From positions 175,550 through 239,549 of the forward strand of contig NZ_CP100002.1 in assembly GCF_024138165.1 (NCBI RefSeq): DNA of 64,000 nt, written 5' to 3'. This DNA comes from Halorussus vallis. Its GTDB lineage: Archaea > Halobacteriota > Halobacteria > Halobacteriales > Haladaptataceae. Below, piece after piece: positions 54,826-62,747 of the stretch; within the stretch, counting starts at the first letter, position 1; every line of letters begins with the position of its first letter. Position numbers and translations under genes: made by a program. The notes beneath the pieces were generated by a model. That model did no database searches, was not told the origin of the DNA, and saw only the letters and a program-made list of their open reading frames with translations.

Positions 54826-55326
54826 TTATTCGAGGGACGCTTCGGCCTGCGGGGCCGCTTCGAGTTTCGACTCGGCGGGTTCGCCCTCGCGGGCCTTCTC
54901 CTCTAAATCCTCGAAGAAGTCGGTGACGAGTTTGTTCGAGACGCTCCCGAGCGCGCGCTGGCCCAGGCTGGCGATCATGCCCGATACCTCGGCCCGGGCG
55001 GCCCAGTCGACGCGCGTTCCGCCGGCGTCGAGTTCGACCAGCGCCATCTCGGCGACGAGGTCGAAGGCGTTGCGCGAGGCGTTGCCGTCGGCCTGCATCT
55101 CCAGCAGTTCGGGTTCGTCGGCCGCGGTGACCACGGCGTCGACGTCGAAGGTGGGCTTGACGCTTCCGACGCCCACCGCGATGGTCGCGGTGAGTTCGTG
55201 CGGTGATTGCATCTTGATGGTGTCACACCCCGGCGCGCATTCCGCGAGCACGTCCGGGTCGGTGAAGTACTTCCACAGTTCGTCTCTCGGCAGGTCGGAT
55301 TCGAAATCGCCTTCAAATTCTAACAT
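54826..55326 (-). CDS. CoxG-like SRPBCC protein
   Basis: A 166-residue protein of the CoxG family (START/SRPBCC fold), found beside molybdenum hydroxylase genes. FEGDFESDLPRDELWKYFTD and EVSGMIASLGQRALGSVSNK match family positions, and the C-terminus is an Ala/Glu-rich tail. In the CO dehydrogenase system CoxG helps recruit the enzyme to the membrane and respiratory chain. It lies 26 nt after the FAD-subunit gene on the same strand, convergent with the large-subunit gene. Confidence 0.88.
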   Translation of the reverse strand: MLEFEGDFESDLPRDELWKYFTDPDVLAECAPGCDTIKMQSPHELTATIAVGVGSVKPTFDVDAVVTAADEPELLEMQADGNASRNAFDLVAEMALVELDAGGTRVDWAARAEVSGMIASLGQRALGSVSNKLVTDFFEDLEEKAREGEPAESKLEAAPQAEASLE

Positions 55327-55352
55327 ATGTATCGGTTTGAATCGTGTTTCGG

Positions 55353-56243
55353 TTACGTGTCGGTCGCGCGCCTGTAGGACGTTTCGAGCGAGCGCTTCGC
55401 GTACTCGCCGGCCACTTCGACCTTGAACTCCTCGTCGGCGTGCATCTCGGCCTCGGGGTCGGCCGCCTCGGTCGCGGCCGCGGCGGCCGCGTCGAGCGTC
55501 TCCTCGGTGAGCGGTTCGCCTTCGAGGGCCTCCTCGGCGTCGGGGACGCGCAGGGGTACGTCGGCGGCGTTCGCCAGCGCGACCCGCGCTTCCTCGATTA
55601 CGGGGTCGTCGGCGTCGGGGTCGTCGACCCGGACGGCCGTGCCCGCGCTCACGGTGGGCCAGGTCTGTGCGGCGGGCTTGAGTTCGAGGAACGCCATCCC
55701 GGTCCGCTCCGGCGGGAAGGGTTCGGTCGGTATCGCGGCGCTCTCGATGATCTCGTCCTCACGGAGGTCGGTGAACATGTACGCGATGAAGTAATCGTCC
55801 ACCGGGACCGTCCGAGAGTCGTCGGCCGAACGGAGCGTCAGCGTCGCGTCGAGCGCGAGGAGCGCCGCGGGGTAGTTGCCCGCCGGGTCGGCCTCGCCGA
55901 TGCTCCCACCGAGCGTCCCGCGGTTGCGGACGCTCGGGCCGGCGATCTGTTCGGCGGCCTCAGGGAGCATCCGGACGCGCTCGGCGAGTTCCGCCGAGCG
56001 CTCGAGGGTCCGGTGGGTCGTCATCGCGCCGATCTCGATCTCGTCCTCCCCCACGTTGACGTAGTCGAGGTCCTCGACTCGGTTGAGGTCGATGATGTGG
56101 TCGGGCGTCGCCAGTCGGTTCGCCATCACGATGCCGAGCGACTGGTTGCCCGCCATCAGTTCGGCGTCGTGGTGTTCGGTGAGCAGCGACGCGACCTCCG
56201 AGACGGAGGTCGGTCGGTGATACTCGAACGGCGCGGGTTTCAT
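55353..56243 (-). CDS. Xanthine dehydrogenase-type FAD subunit
   Basis: A 296-residue FAD-binding subunit. AGNQSLGIVMANRLATPDHI and TLGGSIGEADPAGNYPAAL are the FAD-binding blocks of the CoxM/XdhB type. With the small and large subunits it completes the enzyme, yet it is on the opposite strand and not in the same operon. It pairs with coxG and is divergent from the cyclase gene. The conserved inverted repeat in the gap to that gene may coordinate the two directions. Confidence 0.94.
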   Translation of the reverse strand: MKPAPFEYHRPTSVSEVASLLTEHHDAELMAGNQSLGIVMANRLATPDHIIDLNRVEDLDYVNVGEDEIEIGAMTTHRTLERSAELAERVRMLPEAAEQIAGPSVRNRGTLGGSIGEADPAGNYPAALLALDATLTLRSADDSRTVPVDDYFIAYMFTDLREDEIIESAAIPTEPFPPERTGMAFLELKPAAQTWPTVSAGTAVRVDDPDADDPVIEEARVALANAADVPLRVPDAEEALEGEPLTEETLDAAAAAATEAADPEAEMHADEEFKVEVAGEYAKRSLETSYRRATDT

Positions 56244-56367
56244 GGCGTCGCCTCCATGCGCCGCCGGTTCGCCCCGCCGCGTAACGATTTCCAGTTCATC
56301 ATGTGCCCTGAACGGAGGGAGTTATCGTTCCCCAAGGACAGTGTTACACTACCACACCAGTCCTTAA

Positions 56368-56424
56368 TAAATGTTGGCCTACGATTCGGTCCCGGCGCTC
56401 GCGTCGCCCCCAAACCAACATTTA
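56368..56424. promoter_or_regulatory. Perfect 10-bp inverted repeat in a divergent promoter region
   Basis: TAAATGTTGG at 56368-56377 and CCAACATTTA at 56415-56424 are exact inverted copies, 37 bp apart. Each copy overlaps a TATA-like run, so both directions read CCAACATTTA before transcription. The site lies between the FAD-subunit operon (left) and the cyclase gene (right). It may be a regulator's operator overlapping both core promoters. Confidence 0.55.
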
Positions 56425-56465
56425 AGTCGCCCGCGACTGCCTACTGTAACGTAGAGGTACATTAG

Positions 56466-57230
56466 ATGTTAGAAGGCTACGAGATGTACGATCTGACCCA
56501 GCCGTGGTCGCAGGACACGCCCGCATGGCCGACGTACGACAACCCGAAGGTGTGGTACGAAAAGAGCCTGGACACCGAGAAGGTCAACGGACAGAAGATA
56601 GAGTTCATGAACCACACCGGCACGCACTTGGACGGCGAGAAGCACTTCGTCGCCAACGGCCGGGACATCGAGTCGATGAGCCTCGACGAGTTGGTCGGCG
56701 ACGCGGTCATCGCCGACATCTCCGACGAGGTCGGAGCGTACGACGTCTACACCAGCGAGATGATCGAGGACGCCGTCGACGTTCAGGAGGGCGACATCCT
56801 GTTCATCCACACCGGCTTCCAGAAGTACGCCTGGCACCGCGAGGAGGCCGACCCTCACGCGTTCTTCTGCAAACACCCCGGGCCGAACCAGGAGTTCGCC
56901 GACTGGGTCAAGGAGAAGAACCTGAACTACCTCATCCTCGACTGCGGGAGCGCCGACCACCCGATGAACACGGTGGTCCGGGACGTCCGCCCCGAACTCG
57001 CCGAGGAGGCGGCGGACCACCTCGGCGTCGACGACCTGGACGAGGTCTTCCCGCCGGAGGGCTACCAACTGATGCACACCGAACTGTTCCCGGAGGGCAT
57101 CGTCCACGTCGAGAACGCTCAGGTGCCCGAGGAACTGCTGAACGAGCGTGTCCAGATCGGCACCTTCCCGTGGCGGTTCCGCGGGGGCGAGTCGTCGGTC
57201 TGCCGGTGCGTCGCGTTCAAAGAACAGTAG
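56466..57230 (+). CDS. Cyclase-family hydrolase (kynurenine formamidase-like)
   Basis: A 254-residue metal-dependent hydrolase. The metal motif is HTGTHLDGEKH near residue 44-54, the family's HxGTHxDxPxH with Glu-Lys in place of the usual Pro. The family includes kynurenine formamidase, isatin hydrolase and other amide/ring hydrolases. Beside a molybdenum hydroxylase and permeases, it may open the ring or cleave an amide of the oxidised product. An ATG 42 nt after the inverted repeat copy fits a short leader. Confidence 0.9.
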   Translation: MLEGYEMYDLTQPWSQDTPAWPTYDNPKVWYEKSLDTEKVNGQKIEFMNHTGTHLDGEKHFVANGRDIESMSLDELVGDAVIADISDEVGAYDVYTSEMIEDAVDVQEGDILFIHTGFQKYAWHREEADPHAFFCKHPGPNQEFADWVKEKNLNYLILDCGSADHPMNTVVRDVRPELAEEAADHLGVDDLDEVFPPEGYQLMHTELFPEGIVHVENAQVPEELLNERVQIGTFPWRFRGGESSVCRCVAFKEQ

Positions 57231-57291
57231 CGCGAGCGACCTTCGTTTTCGAAATCGAAACCGCGAGAGCCCAGGGACCGTCCGGTCCGTC

Positions 57292-58707
57292 TCACTCGCC
57301 GGTCGGCTCGACGACCTCCGGCTCTTCGGTTTCCGCGTCCGTCTCCGTCGGGACCGTACTCTCGCCAGGGAGCACCGCGTTCAGAACCAGGGCGGTGACC
57401 CCGCCCGTGATCAGCCCGGAGCCGACGAGGAGCCGGAGGTTCTCGGGGACCTGTCCGAGAATCTCCGGGCGGACCTCGACGCCGAGGCCCAGCACGATGG
57501 CGGTGGCGATGATGGTGAGGTTGCGCTGGGTCAGCGCGACTCGGCGGGCGACGATGCGGACGCCGACCGAGAAGATCATCCCGAACATCACGATGGCCGC
57601 GCCGCCCAGCACCGGGTTCGGCATCGCCGAGATGACGGCGGCCACCTTCGGGACGAAGCCGAGCACGACGAGCAGCACGCCGCAGATGCCCACGACGTAG
57701 CGGCTCGCGACGCCCGTGAAGCTGATGAGCCCGACGTTCTGGGAGAACGAGGTGTTCGGGAACGCGTTGAACACCGCCGCGACGCCGCTCATCACCCCGT
57801 CGGCGATGAGCCCGCCCTTGAGTTCCTCCGATTCGGGGTCTCGGCCCACCACCTCGGTCGTGCCCGAGATGTCGCCGATGGTCTCCATCGCGGTGATGAC
57901 GTAGGCGAACGCGACCACGAGCACCGCGCTCGGGTGGAACTCGACGCCGTACTGGAGCGGAATCGGTACCGACACCCAGCCGGCGGTGCCGACGCGGGCG
58001 AAGTCGAGCATCCCCAGCGGAATCGCCACCAGGTAGCCGACGACGACGGCGACGAGGATGCTCGCCATCCGCAGGAACCCGTCGAAGAACTGGTTCAGTC
58101 CGAGCGCGACGACGAACACCAGCCCCGCGAGCCCGACGTTCTCTAAGTTCCCGTACGTCTCCGCGCCCGGCCCGCCGGCGGCGTAGTCCATCGCCACCGG
58201 TATCAGCGTGAGTCCGACGAGCATCACCACGACGCCGGTCACCAGCGGCGGGAACAGGTCGCGGATATCGTCGATGAAGTGGCCGAGCAGTATCTCGACC
58301 GGCGCGGCCAGAATCGCCGCGCCGAAGATGGCCGCGAGGCCGAACTGGTTGCCGATGTCGATCAGCGGCGCGACGAAGATGGCGCTGGTCCCCATGACGA
58401 TTGGGAGGCGCGCCCCGACCGGCCCGATCGGGTACGCCTGGACGACGGTGGCGACCCCGGCGACCAGCAGCGCCATCTGCAGGATGAACATCGTATCGCC
58501 GGTGCCGAGGCCGATCGCTCGGGCGATGACCAGCGGGAGCGCGGTGGTCGACAGGAACATCGCCAGCAGGTGCTGGAACCCCAACGGAACCGCCTCGCCA
58601 GCCGGCGGCTTGTCTTCGATGTCGTACTCGACGATGTCCTCGCCGGACTCCTCGCCCGGCGGCTGAGGCGGTACCTCGACGTCGTCCGTATGGCCATGTT
58701 CACTCAT
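57292..58707 (-). CDS. NCS2-family xanthine/uracil permease
   Basis: A 471-residue transporter with about 14 membrane segments. GFQHLLAMFLSTTALPLVI near residue 45 and the substrate-site motif SQNVGLISFTGVASR are typical of NCS2. The family imports purines, pyrimidines or ascorbate with protons. A second family member lies at the right end. The acidic Glu/Pro-rich N-terminal tail is long. The start is chosen at 58707 because upstream residues are hydrophobic and non-conserved. Confidence 0.93.
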   Translation of the reverse strand: MSEHGHTDDVEVPPQPPGEESGEDIVEYDIEDKPPAGEAVPLGFQHLLAMFLSTTALPLVIARAIGLGTGDTMFILQMALLVAGVATVVQAYPIGPVGARLPIVMGTSAIFVAPLIDIGNQFGLAAIFGAAILAAPVEILLGHFIDDIRDLFPPLVTGVVVMLVGLTLIPVAMDYAAGGPGAETYGNLENVGLAGLVFVVALGLNQFFDGFLRMASILVAVVVGYLVAIPLGMLDFARVGTAGWVSVPIPLQYGVEFHPSAVLVVAFAYVITAMETIGDISGTTEVVGRDPESEELKGGLIADGVMSGVAAVFNAFPNTSFSQNVGLISFTGVASRYVVGICGVLLVVLGFVPKVAAVISAMPNPVLGGAAIVMFGMIFSVGVRIVARRVALTQRNLTIIATAIVLGLGVEVRPEILGQVPENLRLLVGSGLITGGVTALVLNAVLPGESTVPTETDAETEEPEVVEPTGE

Positions 58708-58997
58708 ACCACAGTCGACAATCTGACTAATAATACTTAAATATTGTTTCAGTATCACCGATGGACGCTCGCCGACGCCGCGTCGTCGTCTCGCTTACGT
58801 CGTCTCTCGCATCTTTTCTCGCTTGCCTCGTCCCGCTCGTTCCTCCTCGCCGTCGTCGGCGAAGCGCCGCGGTCGGCCGAGAGGTTAGCGGTGGAACTCG
58901 ACTGTCACCCCGTCCTCGAGGGCGCCGAGCGCGTCTGAGTCCCCACTTCCTCGCTGGTTCGCCAACGCTTATGTGACCCTTTCTCGCACGTGTCCCC

Positions 58998-60043
58998 ATG
59001 AGCGAGATGTCTGCGGTCGTCCTCGACTCCTGGGGCGGCGAACTCGCGGTCGCGGAAGTCCAGACTCCCGAACCCTCCGCCGGCGAGGTGCGCGTCGACG
59101 TGCGCGCCTGCGGCGTCACTCGAACCATCGAGAACGCCGTCCGGGGCGGACTCTCCGACGACCCGGCGCTAACGCCCCGCATCCCCGGCCACGAGTTCGC
59201 GGGCGTGGTCGACGCCGTCGGCGACGGCGTGACCGACGTGTCGGTCGGCGACCGCGTGCTGGCGTACTTCTACCTGACCTGCGGGCGATGCGACGCCTGC
59301 CGGGCGGGCCGGACCAACCGGTGCCACGACTTCGGCGGCTGGTTCGGCGTCCACCGTGACGGCGCGTACGCCGAGCAGACCGTGATACCCGCGGCCAACG
59401 TCCTCCCGCTGCCCGACGACGCGACGTTCGCGGAGGGCGCCGTCGCCGCCGACGGACTGGCGACGCCGCTCCACGTCTGCGAGCGCGCGGACGTCAGTGA
59501 CGACGACACCGTCCTCGTCGTCGGGGCGGCGGGCCGCGTCGGGATACATCTGTGCCAGCTGGCCGCGCTGCGGGCGCGACGGTGCTCGCCGCCGACGTGG
59601 CCGACGACCGCCTCGCCCACGTCGATTCGGTCACCGGCGACGCCGTGGTTCCGCTCGACGCGCGGAACCCGAACTTCGTCGACCGAGTCCGCGACGCGAC
59701 GCCCTCCGGCGACGGACCGACGGTCGTCGTCGACACCGTGGGCGACCCCGAGACGCTCCGGGACGCCTGGGAGTGCATGGCGATGGGCGGGCGCCTCGTC
59801 TCGCTGACGACCCACCACGACCGGGGCCTCGACGTGCCGCTCCGGGAGTACGTCGAGAAGGAGGCCGCGCTACTCGGGTCGCGCTACGCGACGATGGACG
59901 AGGTGGTGCGGGCGGCCCGCCTGCTCGCCGACGGTCGCGTCGAGGGAGTCGTCGCCGAGACGGTGTCGCTCGACGAGGTTCCGTCCGTCCACGAGGCCAT
60001 CCGCCACGGGAACTCCCACGGCATGGTCGTCCTCGAACCCTGA
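58998..60043 (+). pseudogene. Zinc-dependent alcohol dehydrogenase, frameshifted
   Basis: A medium-chain zinc alcohol dehydrogenase in two frames. The first carries RACGVTRTIENAV (zinc Cys), PGHEF (zinc His), CGRCDACRAGRTNRC (structural zinc) and VVGAAGRVGIHLCQLA. The second continues GATVLAADVADDRLAHVDSV and ends GNSHGMVVLEP. One base seems to be missing in the C-run near 59563 (GGCCGCG for an expected GGCCCGCG). Rejoined, the protein is about 348 residues, normal length. It could be a real mutation or a sequencing error; the rest of the gene is intact, which favours a recent event. Confidence 0.8.
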
Positions 60044-60091
60044 CCGAGCTTCCCGGCCACTCGTTCCCACCGTCCCCTCCGAGCAGCACCG

Positions 60092-60622
60092 CTAGTCGAG
60101 TCGTTCGCCATTGAGGACGATGTCGCGGTCGAAGGACATCGGCTCGCGGAGTGCGGCGTGGGCGGGGCAGTGACGCTCGGCGAGGTCGACGAGTTCGCGC
60201 ACCTCGTCGGGGTGGGCGGGGCTCTCGATGCGCGTGGTGTACCGAATCTCGTCGTCGACGAACCCCGGACTCGCCCCGTCGACGCCGAGTACGCCCCGCG
60301 GGTCGACGTCGCCGGAGACGTCGATGGAGAGGTCGTCGATCTCGATGCCGGTCGCCAGGGCGTTCTTCGCGTAGATGACCTGCTGGCAGAACGCGAAGCC
60401 CGCGAGGAAGTACTCCAGCGGCCGGGGACCGCGGTTCTCGCCGCCTGCCATCGTCGCGGGTTCGTCGCTCTCGAAGTCGAACGCGCGGGCCTCCGCGCGC
60501 CCGTGGAAGTTCTCTTGGAGGGTCGCGGTCACTTCGTTCTCCCCGACGGGGACGCGGTTCGCGTCCCGAAGCGTCTCGATCTCGTCCCAGACGGCGTCCT
60601 GTAAACTCCAGTCGACGACCAT
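60092..60622 (-). CDS. OsmC-family protein
   Basis: A 176-residue OsmC/Ohr-type protein. The first Cys is in EYFLAGFAFCQQ and the second in ERHCPAHAAL, the usual pair for peroxide reduction. It protects against organic hydroperoxides or carries other thiol chemistry. It lies between two hydrolase/dehydrogenase genes without tight coupling. Confidence 0.88.
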   Translation of the reverse strand: MVVDWSLQDAVWDEIETLRDANRVPVGENEVTATLQENFHGRAEARAFDFESDEPATMAGGENRGPRPLEYFLAGFAFCQQVIYAKNALATGIEIDDLSIDVSGDVDPRGVLGVDGASPGFVDDEIRYTTRIESPAHPDEVRELVDLAERHCPAHAALREPMSFDRDIVLNGERLD

Positions 60623-60676
60623 GCCAGGTGGTGGCACCCTCGGTGCAATAGAGGTGGCGCTCGGGGAGAGGGTTGC

Positions 60677-62584
60677 CTACTCCCGCGGCCGGAGGGGGAG
60701 TTCGATGTGGGTCGGGTGGGCCGCCTCGTGGTAGACGGTGTTGGTCGCGACCTCGTACTCGCGGTCACCGTAGAGCGGGCCGCCGGTGTTGTGGTTGACG
60801 TCGAAGCGCGGGAAGTTCGACGACGAGACGTCTAGTCGGATGCGGTGGCCGGGCTTGAACACGTTCGCGGTGGGGTAGGGCTCCATCTCGAACTCGTAGA
60901 CCTCTCCGGGTTCGACGAAGTCGGCCGTTTCGCGGTAACCCCGGTAGCGCGCCCGGCAGATGGAGTCGCAGAGGTTGAGCGCGAAGCCGTCCTCGAAGTC
61001 GGCGCTCGGCGGGTACTCGTCGATGAGTTTCGCGGTGAAGTCGGTGTCCTTCGCGTCGGTCGACCCGAAGACGCTGACGCGAATCGGCCCGGCTATCTCG
61101 ACCGCCTCCTTCAGCGGCGGGGTGCGGAACACCAGCACGTCGTCGCGTTCTTCGAGCGGGCGGTAGGGCGCCTCCGCGAAGTAGGTGTCCTCGCGCGTGC
61201 GCTGGTCGTAGCCGCCCCTGCCCGTCATGTCGAGCAGTTTGCGCTCGCCGAGCGGGTACTCCAGAATCGGCTCCTCGCGGGGTTCGTAGGTGATGTACGA
61301 CGAGCAGTTGCCCCCGAGGGTGGGGACCGGGTCCTTCGGGTCGAACTCGTAGGTGGTCGACGAGTCGTCCGCGTCGGGTTTCTCGGTCGAGAGCGTCCCG
61401 TCGCCGTGGGCGTAGAACGTCGTGAACTCCGTTCCCGGCAGGGGCCAGTCGTCGCCTTCGGCCCACTCGCCGCCGTGGAAGAGGCGGCCGCCGCGACTCC
61501 GGCCGCCGGCTTCTCGACCCTCGCCGCCGGTGCCCATCCGGAAGTACTGGACCGTCGGCTGGTCGCTCCAGGTGTCCTCGCCCTTGAGGTAGTGGTCGAA
61601 GAAGCGCAGGCGCGTCTCCTGGTAGTCTCGCAGGGCCTGCTCGCCGAACTCGAGTTCGCCGGAGTAGGACTTGTTCCACGAGGGGAGCGGGTAGGTGTTC
61701 CAGCCGTGGGTCCACGGCCCCATCAGCAGGAAGTGGTCGCTCTCCTTCCGGTCGGCCAGCGCCTCGAAGTTGTCGCAGGTGGCCTTGGTGTACGAGTCGT
61801 ACCACGCCCCGGCGTACACCGTGGGAACGTCGGCGCTCTCGTCGTAGTACCGCTCGAAGTTGACGCCCGGCGACTGCCAGAGGTCGTCGTCGGCCTCGCC
61901 GCGCTCCATGATGTCGAACGCCCACTCCTCGTAGTTCGGAATGTGACGCAGCGGCGACTGGCCGCGCTTGAGCGGGCCGTCGGCCAGCACTTCGCGCACG
62001 TCGACGTTGGCGAGTCGCTGCTGAATCTCGGGGTTGTCCAGCGCGCGCTTCGCGAACCCGCCGCCGAGGGTGAACGCCCAGGCGAGCCACCGCAGTTCGA
62101 ACGCGCCGTTGTGCCGGAAGGTGGCCTTCCGGCCGTTGGCGGCGCCCTGGTTGACGAACATCGCTTCGAGGTGCGGCGGGTCCTGGGTCGCGAGCGCCGA
62201 CTGGACCCACGCGCCGTAGGAGGTCCCGATGGTGCCGACCTGGCCGTCGCAGTACACCCGCTCCGCGAGCCATTCGACGGTGTCGTAGCCGTCCTCGGCC
62301 TCGTTGACGAAGATGTAGTAGTCGCCCTCGCTCTCGAAGCGCCCTCTACAGTCCTGGATGGCGACGACGTAGCCGCGCTCGGCGAACCACTCGCCGTGGC
62401 GCTCCATCCGGCCGCGCTTGTTGTACGGCGTCCGGTCCAACAGCGCTGGCTTGGGGTCGTCGACCGGTTCTCCGGTGTCGGGGTCGGCGGGACGATAGAC
62501 GTCGGTCGCGAGTTTCGTCCCGTCCCGCATCTCCACCATCACGTTCAGTTCGGCGTGGACGCCGTACCGCGGGTCGGAAGCCAT
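60677..62584 (-). CDS. CocE/NonD-family alpha/beta hydrolase
   Basis: A 635-residue serine hydrolase of the CocE/NonD (X-Pro dipeptidyl peptidase S15-like) family. The nucleophile motif is GTSYGAW near residue 123, followed by the cap domain; the C-terminal jellyroll ends with HRIRLDVSSSNFPRF. The family cleaves esters or acyl compounds and X-Pro peptides. The length is typical. It is divergent from the right-end permease. The chosen ATG at 62584 starts the domain; an upstream extension is Cys/Arg-rich and unlikely. Confidence 0.92.
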   Translation of the reverse strand: MASDPRYGVHAELNVMVEMRDGTKLATDVYRPADPDTGEPVDDPKPALLDRTPYNKRGRMERHGEWFAERGYVVAIQDCRGRFESEGDYYIFVNEAEDGYDTVEWLAERVYCDGQVGTIGTSYGAWVQSALATQDPPHLEAMFVNQGAANGRKATFRHNGAFELRWLAWAFTLGGGFAKRALDNPEIQQRLANVDVREVLADGPLKRGQSPLRHIPNYEEWAFDIMERGEADDDLWQSPGVNFERYYDESADVPTVYAGAWYDSYTKATCDNFEALADRKESDHFLLMGPWTHGWNTYPLPSWNKSYSGELEFGEQALRDYQETRLRFFDHYLKGEDTWSDQPTVQYFRMGTGGEGREAGGRSRGGRLFHGGEWAEGDDWPLPGTEFTTFYAHGDGTLSTEKPDADDSSTTYEFDPKDPVPTLGGNCSSYITYEPREEPILEYPLGERKLLDMTGRGGYDQRTREDTYFAEAPYRPLEERDDVLVFRTPPLKEAVEIAGPIRVSVFGSTDAKDTDFTAKLIDEYPPSADFEDGFALNLCDSICRARYRGYRETADFVEPGEVYEFEMEPYPTANVFKPGHRIRLDVSSSNFPRFDVNHNTGGPLYGDREYEVATNTVYHEAAHPTHIELPLRPRE

Positions 62585-62747
62585 ACTCTTACCTTCCGGA
62601 CGAGCGCCAAATATTTTTCTCCGGACGCTGCCCGACCCCACCTCCCGTGCGGGGTGGCAACACGGACCGGCAAATTTAATGTGATTATTCTCAATGGTTG
62701 GGTGTGTGCGTGCCAACTACGCGGTACTGCGGACGCGAAGGTGAACG

